The notes beneath the pieces were generated by a model that was given only the letters and a program-made list of their open reading frames with translations, did not search any database and had not been told where the DNA came from. From positions 4,154,001 to 4,218,000 of the forward strand of contig NC_058153.1 in assembly GCF_011075055.1 (NCBI RefSeq): 64,000 nt of DNA. Direction: 5' to 3'. Each line of letters opens with the position of its first letter. Positions within the stretch are counted from its first letter, which is position 1. The position numbers were made by a program, and so were the translations under genes. Origin of the DNA: Mangifera indica. Lineage: Eukaryota > Streptophyta > Magnoliopsida > Sapindales > Anacardiaceae. Below, one piece after another: positions 1-12,234 of the stretch.

Positions 1-1239
1 TAAAATTAATATTCAAGAAAATTTTCCCTATTGAATCAGTAAACATGAAATCTAAATAACGTTTAATCAAAATTAAATTATGTTTGGTAATCAAACATAT
101 CAATCTTCACTTACAAAGTGTTGGGTTCGAATTCTAACAATAGTAAAATTTTATTAAAAAAAAAAATTCCTTCTCTTAAATTGGTTAAATAAGAAATAAC
201 ACCAACATAAAACTATATATAAATGTAGTATGGTGGTGCATGGCATGCTCTACCATGGTTGGGACCTGGGTTCAAGTGGGTAACTCAGCAATCAAACTGT
301 GAACCAGGATGGTTCCAACAGTTCAACCGTGGTTTAACCCGGTCCAATAGCCCAAATGAAAATTGGGGCAAGCCCAGACCGGGCTTTCCGCCAAGTCTCA
401 GTCAAACTAGCTGGTCTGATCCAGATTAAAATCCATGGTCACACAACTGCAGGCTATCTAGTTCTGGTAGATACCCAAAAGCACAGGTTAACTAAAGTTA
501 TAAACTATCTAGCAAGTTTAAGCATGATATGAAACTAATCTGTCTTCAAATTTCAAAAATGCAAATGCAAAATATAAAATACTTTTCCTCGGGGTTGGAG
601 TCAGTAGACTACTACTTGAACTGTGAAAAAGTTGAGGTTATGATAGATAAGTTAGAGTAATCATCACCCCATGACCATTAACCTACCACCAACAAGCACA
701 GCAACAGTAAGCCACCACAGTCAAGACAGAGCCAGGAAATTTGAATGCATAGTTGAATTAACAGTTAGTATTAAAGTTCCAATCACTAAAGATGTTGCCT
801 CTGACATTAAAATCTTATATCGATGCTCAGACACACTACAATCAACAATGCACATCAAGAAAACCAGTTAGAAAATCTGGGTTCCCAATATGCACAAGTT
901 TCTTGTGACATTGATTTAAGCGAATTTTTGTACTACCTTATTATTATTATTTTTTTGGCATTAGACCAAATAATTTGGTGTAAGAAGGAAAAACTTCTTA
1001 AAACAAATTATATTTATAACAGAAATCTTTTTTGCACAAATTTCTTCTAATTTGCCGAAAGTCATGACTATAAGTTCCAAACCACAAATCTGCTATTGTC
1101 AGGATCTTCAAATAAATTTAGCAAGAGAGACATTCCACTTAAACTTATAAAGGTTTTGAAAGTAATCAAGAAACAATTCACCAACAAAAAGCATTACTAA
1201 TTATGAAGTTATCGAAGACATAAAAGAACTGCAACATGC
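1..1239. other. Left-edge region, probably DENN-gene intron
   Basis: No coding exon is supported here. If the DENN gene continues leftward, this stretch is intron below its last visible exon (low end 1240). Bases 230-420 contain degenerate, repeat-like sequence rich in GGTT/AACC runs (for example near 300-345), which may be an old transposon insertion in the intron. Short open frames near 671-1050 have no domain, no plausible splice context and no recognisable protein, so they are not called. Confidence 0.4.
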
Positions 1240-4200
1240 CTGGGGGAAGATTCAGAGCTTTCATTCTGATAATAGCGTAAGAGTGGCAGGACAGCATTTG
1301 GTAAAGGTCTTTCTGTTGCTTGCTTTTTCATAGAGATATTGTCTGCATTGCTATGAAAATCTTCAAGGTTTGCACCACTTGATTCTCTGTTTCTAATCAT
1401 CTTAGGTTCAAGATCTATTGGAGTGGCAGCACCATCATTAACATCTTTTTTCAACAATTCAACACCCCCCTCAAGCATCTGACTCTCCAGGTGACTATCA
1501 CCATCAGAAACTCTTCCAGATGTTGAAACACCCATATTTAATTCAGAAATCCCAGCTGTTCCATTCACCATGTCCCATCCAGCTGTTTGATCCGACAGTA
1601 TAACATCTAAATTTTCTTCCTTGTCCAATGATTCAAAATCTAAATCTTCCATGCCTTTCTTTAACCGTTCCAATCTTTCCTCTGAAAAGATGCTACAAAA
1701 AAGAATAATACATCAAGGTGAGAACTAATCCAAAGATAGTTGTTGCAAAAAATATATTTTTTTCTTAAGTTTTATGGCGTACCAATGTCACATTAGGTTC
1801 TACATTAAACAAAGATCATTACTGCCATAGCATATTTGAACAACCATTCAATAAGCATATATTGATCTGTTTAGATTCATCTTTTCAATATGGTTCTACC
1901 CAACAATAAGCTTAACGCCAATTTGGATGCAAGAAACATTTCCAGGTTAGACATGTAATGCACAAAAAATGCATAAAATAATAAAGTAGGTATTGCTAGC
2001 TTGTTCACACCTCTCAGCACTTAAATTATGGCATCTCCATTAGCACCCACTTCACAAAAATTAATTGTTAAGCACCACATAAGAAAACATTGATTTTTCT
2101 TTTTTCTTTCATTTATAAATTCAATGTCCCAGGTTTTCCACGATTAATGAGACATGCAGAAGAATAACTATTTAATTAGAATCGTAACAGAAATGACTTC
2201 CACCACTCATAAAAGTATTCCATAAAGATATTCCAGACTATATTTAGTTCACTAGCACTTTTGATTTCCTGCACATCATCAAGATATTAATGACGTGCAA
2301 AGTAATCAAGAATGCACAGTAACAGATAGAATAAAAAAGGTAAACTATACGCACCTATTTAAAACACCAAAATGTAACTCAAAGAATGGAAGCCTTGAAA
2401 GAATGCAATAACATCTTTGTGTGGTCAGCAAATAACGGCTAAAAGTTGGGCAGGCAGGTTGCTTATCAGAAATTATGGAAAGCAATCCTGAGGGCTTTTG
2501 CACTATTTCCTCAACTAGCATACAGCATCCATACAAGGTTGAATCGTCAGCCTAGAAATCAGAAAGGGAAATAGAAAAATGATTTGGCATGAACAACATA
2601 TATCACACTAATAGATATGACTCGGATATGCAAATGACAACCAGCAGACATTAAATGGCATCATCAGTTAAACACTAAGAAGGCCACGCATTCAATAAAC
2701 TACTGATAGAAGTAATTCCAACTAATAGAAGTTAAGTTCAACAAAATTTTCATGGAAAGAGAAAATTATAAATGCTTGGTAAAGAAAGACGCAAGAAAAT
2801 AAATAATAGAAGCAACCAAGAAAGTAGAGACAAAATGACAGTATTTTGTAGTACCTGTAACCGGAATACAAATGATAAATCACTTTGTTTTAAGTGTTCC
2901 TGTAAAACAAGCATTATAACAATAAGAATGGTTTTTGACAGGATACAGATTTTGAATCAAATACTAAAACAGGGTGGTCTTCTGCATTATAATTTATGTA
3001 AACAAGATGCAGAGACTCAGGTTGCTAGTAACAGATAAATCCTCTGTCATTGTCAGTATCTGATCTTCTACACAGCTACCTCTTAAGTCCACATATACTA
3101 GATTTTAGTTGACTCACAACCTAAAGCCTGGCATTATCCTAGAGCACCACCTAGACATGTGTCTAAGAGAGGACAGATGGAATATAATCTCACCTAAAGC
3201 CAAAAAGTGGAAATTAATTTGTGCAGCTAAACCCACAGTGTTGAATCATAACCATGTCATGATGAAATCATATTATGAATTGTGATAATGTTATAATTAT
3301 ATACTGATGTGAAGCCATATCATAATGACGTAAATCATGCATTGTGATAATTATATAACTATGTTCTCGTAAGAATAATTAAATGTCAACAAAGAAAAAG
3401 GTATCCAATTTCTCACATATATCTATAACTTACTGGGACAGGTTATGGGAAAAACTTGAAAGATTGACAAGGTACATAGCTAGCAAAGAAAATTATCCCA
3501 AAATCTCAAAGCAAAAATACCTGCCCAAGAAGAATTTCATTTAACTCACTCATTGAGGGTGTTCTCTCGATAGCATGAACCTGAAACAACAAATCAAAGA
3601 TGTAAGAGATATCTATATATATAAAGGGCACACCAATCTTGAGTAGATGACTATGGATAAAGTTTGCTCAAACAAATCAAGTACACAAGAACATGGATTT
3701 AACTCTTTTCAAAATAGACATCACACTCCACAATGAAATCAATTCACTACATTTATGATAACACAAAACCATGTTATTGCTTTCTTTGACACTCTAACTG
3801 TATAAGGGTACAACCAGATGATGTAACACTCTTTCAATCAGTTGAACTTCCAATATCAACATCCTAAGCCTATTTTCTTTAATTAAGAGAACATCTCTGG
3901 TTACCACATTTGATACCTTTACCAATTGATCAGAAATATTTCATTTTCCTGTCTGTCAAGAGGAAAGACAGGAATTTTTAATACTACTATAAGAGACTGC
4001 AGCCATGACTAATGCATGAGATGAATGTGAAAATGGCTAGGAAAATCTCTCTTTAATATCAAAAGATTTTACTAGTAACAACTACTACACTCGAAAAAAT
4101 ATGAGCATGCAACCTAAATGATTGGTTTAATATAGTAAAAAGAAAAAAAAACTGATTTTAGTAATAAAAAATAAATAATCAAGTATATACCCAACCTCCA

Positions 4201-5193
4201 CTCCTCCGGAAAGCAAAATGAAAGAAGATCCTTATATTTAAGTGGCAGCTGTTTTTCTCCGGGGTAAGCAAATAAGACCTGAAAGTAGAAACGGAAAGGA
4301 AAACCAATGCTCAAATCATTTTCACGAATTAACACAACAAAATTCAAACATTTTGTAAACAAGAATACCCACCTGAGGTTCAAGATTGGGTTCTACACGA
4401 GAATAATTCTGGTAATTGAGAGCACTTCGCAGTTTACCAGAACCTTCAGACTTTCTAGCAATATATTGCCTGTGAAGAGCCTGAATGTCGCAATTAGGAT
4501 GAAGTCCAACAACTACCATGCTCTCAAAAAGCCTTGTTGGCTCTTTCAAGGACCTATGAACCTGCAAACTTAAAAAAGAAAACTGTTACAAAAACACCAT
4601 GGACAGTAACTTCAATAAATACAAGATATCATTTAGGAAGAGTATGTTCAAAGACAAAATAATGGATGTCAAAAGTGTTAGCAACCTCAGACTAATAAAT
4701 TTTTACTAAATTAACAAAAATCTGAAAGATTTGAGTCACAATTACACAAGTCACTAGTCTATACAAAGTTGATAGAAATGCTGGGACCAAAGGCAAATGC
4801 TTTGGTAGACACTTGCCAGAAATCTTCATACACAAAACAGCGACATTACCGAACAGAGTACACTTGGATGAAAGTACATACCAAGTACTGCAACTGAAAA
4901 CTTGCCCATTGACGCTTTTGGCTGGTTAGAACTTCTGGATTATAAGTTCCAGTTTTCCGCTCTTCAGGAGGATGTGAGAAACCTTTTAGTACTCTTGCAA
5001 CTTGGCGCTGCAGTTTCTGAAACTGACTATCGCCATTCTCATCTTTTGATGAGAAAACTACAGATGGTCGGGGAGAATTAGCAGCAGTGGCAGCAGCAGC
5101 TGCAGCAGTTACAGCTCGCGCAACATCCTCAGCGCTCGGCATGAAAAATGAAGCCTTCCATCCAGGACTACCAGAGTCTTCACTCTTAGTCAT
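1240..5193 (-). CDS. DENN-domain protein, 5' part (continues off left edge)
   Basis: DENN proteins are usually Rab guanine-nucleotide exchange factors acting on membranes. Six coding exons read on the minus strand: 5193-4882, 4561-4373, 4278-4196, 3580-3521, 2551-2355 and 1692-1240, about 431 residues. Exon 1 starts MTKSEDSGS, two bases after an acceptor that ends a 5'UTR intron, and holds an alanine-rich stretch. Exons 2-5 carry the N-terminal uDENN region: LFESMVVVGLHP, then LLSFCFP, then SMSELNEILLGQ. Exon 5 ends CILSRLPFFELHFGVLN, leading into SIFSEERLERL. Exon 6 is acidic linker before the core DENN domain, which lies off the window. The last donor seems to be GC (1238-1239). The 83-bp exon at 4278-4196 is one base short of the length needed to keep frame into the next exon. 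Closest remembered homolog is the Arabidopsis At5g35560 type. Confidence 0.8.
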
Positions 5194-6094
5194 AACTGCA
5201 AAAACATCCCATATAAAAATGCAACATATTACCAGAACAAAACACTGACTTCACAAAAGCATTGAAATCAACTAAAATCACTGTTAAAGTCAAACATATT
5301 AGTGCAGAAGCACAACTGAATCTGATTGTGTTAAGAATTAGCGCACCCAACAGATTATCTTATAACTAATTGATTCCAACATAATTTATTCAACACTGAA
5401 TTATGAGACAACACAGAACATAAAACATGTGCGGATCCTTAATTCATCAGTTATCAAATTATCAAGTAAATCCATATCCTTCTCTTTCTGTTTTAAATGA
5501 CGTTTAATCAGATTTTGACTTCAAAATGCCAACACAAAGCAGCCCAAAAGCAGATGCTGAAGAGAATACAGAAAGTAGACAATCCTAATTGCCATTGAAA
5601 AGATCTTAGCAGAAACAAGTTAGGAAGATCGGTGTTAATGATAAAGTTTACCGCTTTTGGAAATTAAAAAAAAAAATCAATTAAGCAAACCTTACAAGCA
5701 TCAAATTGAATTTTCACTACTTGCAAAAAAAAAAGAATCGCTTCACAGCATTTTTTTTTTTTTGTTACAAAAATAGTAACCATCTAAACCTGTTAACTTA
5801 AAAGTAATACTTTCGGCGCATACCGCAAACAAAAGTTTTGCTTTCTCTCAGTTTTATCATCATTCATTCTCATGACTTCCCCTCCATCCAACTTTTTCAG
5901 TTACACAACTTCAGATCAAACCAAATTAATAATTTCTTCAGCAGAGAATAGATAATTCTCTAAAGGACGCCACCAATCATAAAAGAAGCCTTCCCTCATC
6001 CTCATCAGAACAAAAAAACTCTTAATGCAAATAACACAACAAAGATAAAACCTACAGCCACGAGAAATTCACCATGAAATAAAGATAAACTCAC

Positions 6095-6300
6095 CTTTCA
6101 CTGAGGGCCAAGCGACAGAAACTGCAGTAAAGTTAAGGCAGCAGTATAACCAGAGTCTAAAGCTTCAGAGTAGATATATTAAATAATTTTGAGGAATTTT
6201 ATCTGAGAAGAAAAGACATATCGGCCGATATGAGGAGAGGAACAAGAAAGGAAAGAAGAAAGAGAGCTTCTCCTGCTCTTCTTTCTTGTTTCGGTCGATA
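6095..6300 (-). other. 5'UTR exon and proximal promoter of the DENN gene
   Basis: A consensus donor (exon ends AAAG, intron begins GTGAGTTT on the minus strand) lies at 6093-6094. An acceptor lies at 5196-5197, two bases before the start codon at 5193. This implies an untranslated exon from 6095 up to roughly 6300 and a leader intron of about 900 bp. The transcription start cannot be fixed by eye. Bases 6230-6290 hold a GA/CT-rich stretch typical of plant core promoters. Confidence 0.55.
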
Positions 6301-6600
6301 CAAAAGCTGCAAAATATAAAGGACGGTCAGTTTCCTCTTCTTGTTGTGTTTTGGCAACGGGCGTACGCGCTTCGTGTCTTTAGAAATTAATCAGACTTTC
6401 TTTAGGGGAGAAATGACAGTTATCTAACTAGTATGAGGGGTAGGTAAATAGATTTTTCAAACTTGAAGGTTAAGTATTGTGATATTATCAAAGTTCGATT
6501 AGTATCTAGTGATTTGGCCCTTTGGTTGGTAACAAAGCATCCGATGTCCCACTTTTACTTTTGTATTATTTTGTCAATCGTTTCCAAGTAAACTTCTAAT

Positions 6601-7044
6601 TAGGGGTCTTTAAAATTATCTGGTAATCGAATCGAATCGATTTTTAAATTGAAAATCAAACCAAAAAATAGGTTATTGAAAAATTCGGTTTGGATACCGA
6701 TTCAAAAATATATATAAATCGAATTTTCGGTTCGATTACTGGTTTGCCTAATTTTGAAAACCGGTTAACTGAACCAAACCGGTTTTTAAAAAATTTAATA
6801 AAATATTGAATATATTTTCAAAAAATTAGAAAAAAATAATAAAATATGATATTTTTTTTAAATTCGGTTCAAAAATCGGTTAACCGAAATTTCGGTTCGG
6901 TTAATTGATATTTTCGGTTCGGTTTAAAATCGGTTAATCTTTAAATCGATTCTGTTTCGGTTCATGATTTTTTCTAAACCAAAATTTCAGTTCGATTCAA
7001 AAAATTGGCAAAACGGTTCGATTAACCGGTTTTGAACACCCCTA
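6601..7044. mobile_element. hAT-type MITE rich in CGGTTCGG/AACCGG motifs
   Basis: The element begins TAGGGGTCTTTAAAA and ends TTTTGAACACCCCTA, an imperfect terminal inverted repeat. It is flanked by a perfect 8-bp target duplication CTTCTAAT (6593-6600 and 7045-7052). An 8-bp duplication with TAGGG-type ends is diagnostic of the hAT superfamily. The 444-bp interior has no open frame. It consists of repeated, partly palindromic AACCGGTT / CGGTTCGG words that can pair with each other, so it is a non-autonomous element. Confidence 0.85.
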
Positions 7045-7052
7045 CTTCTAAT

Positions 7053-7731
7053 TGTTATTATTATTATTTTGTTTTATTTCTTATTTCGTTAAAACGGCAT
7101 TTGTTTTGCTCTTGAACTTCCGTTTTGACACGTGGAGATGGGACGTGAAATTCTATATTTGATTTTCCTTTTTATTAAATTAAACGTTTTTTACAAAATT
7201 TTCTGGTATCAATTATTGTCTTTAATATCAAAAGACTTATTCCCCCCTATTGATTAGTATATTCTTGAATTTTTATTTATTAAATTTAAAAAATTTAAAT
7301 ATTCATTTATTAATAATTAAATTTAATAAAATTAATTAATTATAAAATAAAATTATCATTTTATAAATAATGTTAAAATTTTAAATTTAAAAAATTAATA
7401 ATTTTTTTACAAATAAGATTTAAAAAAAAAAATTTCTCTTATAATTTTCAAATTTTTAAAGTCAATTTTTCAATAAATGATTAACTTTTTCGATGCTCTC
7501 TCCCTCTTTTTTTCTTCTCTGGGATCTCTGGTTTTGTTTTTATCACTTATTTTTTATGTTGATTCATTCAGACGAGGATCGTCAATCTTGTCTTGAATCA
7601 ACAAAAAGACAAGTCATTTCTCTCTTCTCCATATTTTTTAGAAAACTCTTTATTTCTCTTACTTTTATTTCTATTTGGTTTGATTCTTTTTAAACTTTAT
7701 TGAACGAGTTTTGAGACGTGATAAAAATATA

Positions 7732-7767
<36 letters not shown>

Positions 7768-9102
7768 GGCAATTGATAAAGATAATTAATTTAGAAAAAT
7801 ATAATGTTAAAAAAGAGTCGTGATTGGATGGAAAAGGAAAGTTGTAATGCAGGACGCTAGTGGACATGATTATTAAAGGAAACAGGGAGATGAAAAACAT
7901 GATTAGTGTTTAATTAATTAAGATAAAGACATGATGATGAGAGTCAGTGTTGGCTTTGTACTCGTGTTATGGGAGGCCCCACTCGTGTTTTATTTTATGG
8001 ACCAACCTTACACTCTTGTATTGTACTGCGTGAGGCATTTATCCTTGACTCAGCCCACCCTGGTTAATATCCTTCTTCCCTACTGTGGATAAACGACGTC
8101 GACTTCCCAAGGAAATGGTGGGGAAATCATATTAGATTTTGATTTTTATTCAATGAATGCTTATGGGTTAATTGTCAATATCAAACACCCCCAACAAACC
8201 CCTGACCAAATCATGTTACCTGTTTTAACCTTGACCATGAAATAAAAATTGTTAAAAATAAAGTTAAGTAAACAGTTAAAGTGTACTAAAATTTATATTA
8301 AATATCAACGTATGACAATAAGAAGGGACAACAAGGAAATTTCAATCTCAATCCCTCTTTGCAGAGATTATCAATTCTTATTCTCTCCTTGTAAAAAAAA
8401 AAAAAAATTCATCCATTTCTTGTCTTTCTACCCTTTAAAGATAATATAAATATATTAAATAATAAAATTAATTAGAATTAAAATTAATTCACTATTTTAA
8501 ATATTACAAATATCATATATTATCATATTAATATATACAATATAAATATAAATAAATTTAAAATAAATAATCTAAAAACTATAAAGATATATTAATATTT
8601 TAAACAAATATATTAATATAAAAAGAGCAAGGATAGGGATGGAGATGAGAGCGAGGCGGAGTTGGGAGAGAACACAAGTAACCCCATCCATTTTCTCATT
8701 TTTATCGAATAATGCCTTCCTTATTAGGGTCAGAAAGGATTAAAATTTTTAAATTTGTATGACATTATCATTTTTAAATGATGTATCATTTATTTATTAA
8801 TTATTATCTCACAAGCAATATGTTGTAATATCATATAAAAATTAATTTTTTTATTTAAAAATATTCAATCAATACAAATTTTTGTACCAATTGTCGATTC
8901 ATGCAGCTTTACCCAAACTATTATCCCTAATTTTATTTGTGACCAAGAAATTACATTTAAATTATTAAAATAAACATTTATGAGCAATATTATATATACA
9001 TATTTTTTACACATAATTATATATATAAATAATATATTATTACATGATTAAATATTTTTTTACTTTGAATTTAAAATTAGCTAATCATATAATAATATTA
9101 TA

Positions 9103-9143
<41 letters not shown>

Positions 9144-10271
9144 TAAAATTGTATATGTGTAATTTTATTAAAGATTTATTATCCTCATGAGATTTTAATC
9201 CCTGTATTTTTATTTCATTTGAAATAAAATTAAATATATGAGTATTAGAAATATCCTGGTTGGTTATTAATTTATTGTCTATTATTTATCCTAATGGCAC
9301 TATTTCACCTTCAACCTTTTAAAAACAACAATTTCCACCTCCCATAAGATTTTATTAGTAAAATTTGCTAAAATTTGCGATCGACGCTTGAAAAGAGATA
9401 CATACTCTTATTACTTTGTAAGGTTTTAAGAAGGATAAATAACAATTTTTTTCCGAAAAATTCCCCAATTTATATTAATTCTAGGGTTTATGATTGCCTA
9501 CAATAAATGTCATTGTGAATTGGTTAAGTCTGATATTGGCCAAATCACGTGTAACATTGTGTAATTTGATCAAAATCATATAATTTAGATGTGATTATAG
9601 TAAGAATCACATAATTTCAATAAGATTCTACCACTTTTTAATTCTATCTCAACTCAATCACCACCACTTTCAGACTCTACCTCAACATAATCATTACAAC
9701 ATACAATAATCATGAATCAAGAAAATAATTATAAAAAGGCCAAAAGACTTATTCTCATCGAAGGTTTAGTTTATTCTTAAACCCTTACATAAATTTATAT
9801 GATATCATTTGATTATTTATGTCAAATCTTGAGTGGTTTTCATGATAGAAAACCATCGGAGAGTGAGATAATCACTGGAGGAAAAGAAAAAAGTCTTAGG
9901 GAGAAAATATAATTTTTCAAATTCTGATTGAAAAAAATTGTTAATTTTTTAACTAAAAAGAAAAAATATGATAAAATTTTAGTTTTTTAATATTTTTATC
10001 TTTAACTCTAATAAAAAAATTAGTATTTAAATTTTTAACATTTTATAAATAAAAATTTAAAAACATACCAAACCTTAATAAAAATCCAAGCTTCCTATCA
10101 TCTCGATTTTGCCATAGTTTGGCCAAGTTCGACCGCCGCTAACGTTCCAGCCAGGCTTGTTCACAGATTGTAATTGGGGAGAGTTCGAGTCAACCCGCTT
10201 GCAAAATTATGCACATCAATGACTAGTCTTTGGTCAAATCAATTACCAAGAAAGAAGGGAAAGTAGAAGCT
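7053..10271. other. Intergenic, AT-rich, no gene seen
   Basis: About 3.2 kb with no supported gene. It holds a (TTA)n microsatellite at about 7727-7766, a poly-A run near 8393-8407 and a (TA)n run near 9112-9141. A MITE-like copy (8981-9172) is listed separately. A short stretch at 9737-9770 (GGCCAAAAGACTTATTC) resembles one end of the Mutator-type MITEs found further right, but no partner end or target duplication could be assigned. Confidence 0.5.
8981..9172. repeat. Short AT-rich MITE family, copy 1
   Basis: Its ends (ATTATATATACATA... and ...TATATGTGTAATTTTATTA) and its core, AAATTAGCTAATCATATAATAA, resemble four other stretches in the window (16112-16280, 26880-27048, 33972-34110, 47821-47979). 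This copy carries an expanded TA run. No clean target duplication was found, so the borders are approximate. Confidence 0.4.
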
Positions 10272-10280
10272 TTACTAAAA

Positions 10281-11236
10281 GGCCAAACGACTATTTCCCA
10301 CCCAAGGTATGCTGTAATGACGAGTTTCCACCCTTTAACTATGGAAACATCAAACACCCACCATGGCCGTTAGATTTAACCCAAACCCTAACGGTGACAA
10401 GGGTAAAATTGTCATTTTCTCTAGAATATTAAAAATAAACTAAAATAGAATATATTTTGCCCCCCTAAACTTTAAAAACTAAAATTCCCCCCCCCAGCCT
10501 AAGTTTTCAAAAATCGCAGTTTCACCCTCCCGAAGCATTGCCGACGGTCTCCGGCTCCACTGCCGACGGTCTCTCCCTCCCGAAGCATCCTCACCTTCCA
10601 GAGAACTCTTTCCTCCCATTTGGACTTCCAATCGGAGTCGGAGAAGCTGTGGAAGACGAAGAACTTCGTCGGGGAAGACGAAGTTCTTCGTCTTCCCAGT
10701 CGTCGTCGTCGTCTGGGAAGACGACGTCTTCCCAGACGAAGACGAGACGACGAGACGACTCGTCGTCCTCTGGGAAGACGAGTCGTCTTCATCTGGGAAG
10801 ACAATCGTCTTCCCAGACGACGAAGACGAGATCGATCGATCTCGTCTTCGTCGTCTGGGAAGACGATTTCTCTTCCCAGACGGCTTATCTCTGCGTCGGA
10901 TACGTTGAGGTCAAGTTGAGAGGCGCCGTCGGTGGAAGAGAAACCGTCGGGAGGGAAGACGGCCGGTGATGGCGCCGGAGAAAGCGACGGAAAAGGGTTT
11001 GGAAATTGGAAGGGTTTGGAAATAAACCCTAGGGGGGGAAATGCAATATTTTCAAACTTAGCTTAGGGAAAAAATGTTAGTTTTTAAACTTTTAGGGGGG
11101 GAAATGCAATTAAATTTACCACCGTTAGGGTTTGGTTAAATCTAACCGGCCATGGGTGGGTGTTTGGTGTTTCCATAGTTAAAGGGTGGAAACTCGTCAT
11201 TACAGCATACCTTGGGTGGGAAATAGTCGTTTGGCC
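10281..11236. mobile_element. Mutator-type long-TIR MITE, copy A
   Basis: The left end begins GGCCAAACGACTATTTCCCA. The right end is its reverse complement, ending GGGAAATAGTCGTTTGGCC. It is flanked by an exact 9-bp target duplication TTACTAAAA (10272-10280 and 11237-11245), the hallmark of Mutator-like insertion. The arms pair for well over 130 bp, including AAACACCCACC/GGTGGGTGTTT. The centre (about 10640-10880) is a GC-richer block of overlapping palindromes built from GAAGACGA/TCGTCTTC. Open frames across the block are by-products of this repeat, not genes. No transposase is present. Confidence 0.9.
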
Positions 11237-11336
11237 TTACTAAAATTCAAAAATAAAAAGAGTGCCATCGCGTCATGCCGTCATGCTATCCCTTTTCAAC
11301 ACTTTATAGTTGATGACCAGTTCTGTTTGAATTCTA

Positions 11337-12224
11337 GGCCAAACAACTATTTCCCACCCAAGGTTTGATGATTTCTCAAAAGTCCCCCCTTTAATTATGG
11401 AAACACCAAACACCCACCCATGACCGGTTAGATTTAACTAAACTCTAACGGTGGTAAATTTAATCTCATTTTCCCCCCTAAATGTTTAAAAACTAAATTT
11501 TTTCTCTAAGCTAAGTTTGAAAATATCTCATTTCCCCCCCCCCTAGGGTTTGAAAATATCGCATTTCCCCCCTAGGGTTTATCTCTCCAACGCCATCACC
11601 GGCCGTCTTCCCCTCCCGACGGTTTCTCTTCCACCGACGGCCTCCCTAAACTTTTGCACTACTCATCCGACGCTGAGATAAGTCGTTTGGGAAGAGAAAT
11701 CGTCTTCCCAGATGACTTATCTGACGACGGCGATCGCAGTTGGAAGATGAAGACGAAGATTAAGCCCAATCGCAGTTGGAAGATGAAGATGACGACGACT
11801 AGGAAGACGAAGAACTTCGTCTACCCTGACGAAGTTCTTCGTCTTCCACGGCTTCTCCGACTCCGATGGGGGGTCCAAATGGGAGAAAAGAGATCGCCGA
11901 AAGGAGAGGATGCTTCGGAAGGGAGAGACCGTCGGTAATAGAGTCGAAAATATTGTCAGAGATTTCAAAAAGAAACCCTAGGGTGAAACTGCGATTTTTT
12001 AAAACTTAGGCTGGGGGAAAGTTTTAGTTTTTAAAGTTTAAGGGGGCAAAATAGATTCTATTTAAGTTTATTTTTAATATTATAACAAAAATGATGATTT
12101 TACCCCTATCACCGTTAGAGTTTGGTTAAATCTAACCGATCATGGGTGGGTATTTGGTGTTTCCATAATTAAAGGGGGGACTTTTGAGAAAACATCAAAC
12201 CTTGGGTGGGAAAGTAGTTTGGCC
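11337..12224. mobile_element. Mutator-type long-TIR MITE, copy B
   Basis: This is a second member of the same family, 100 bp from copy A. It starts GGCCAAACAACTATTTCCCA and ends GGGAAAGTAGTTTGGCC. The flanks TTGAATTCTA (11327-11336 and 12225-12234) match over 10 bp, consistent with a 9-bp duplication plus one chance base. Internal GAAGACGA-type palindromes (about 11690-11850) are shared with copy A but fewer. It is non-coding; the open frames on both strands through the centre are mirror shadows of the palindrome. Confidence 0.88.
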
Positions 12225-12234
12225 TTGAATTCTA

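Noticed and set aside
7697..7900. Minus-strand frame with an asparagine run
   Set aside because: The run is the (TTA)n microsatellite; the rest is AT-rich with no protein character.
10499..10969. Overlapping open frames of 99-143 codons on both strands, serine/arginine-rich
   Set aside because: They run through the palindromic core of MITE copy A. The repeats of GAAGAC and CGTCGT create long frames with biased composition on both strands; there is no domain, start context or splice structure.
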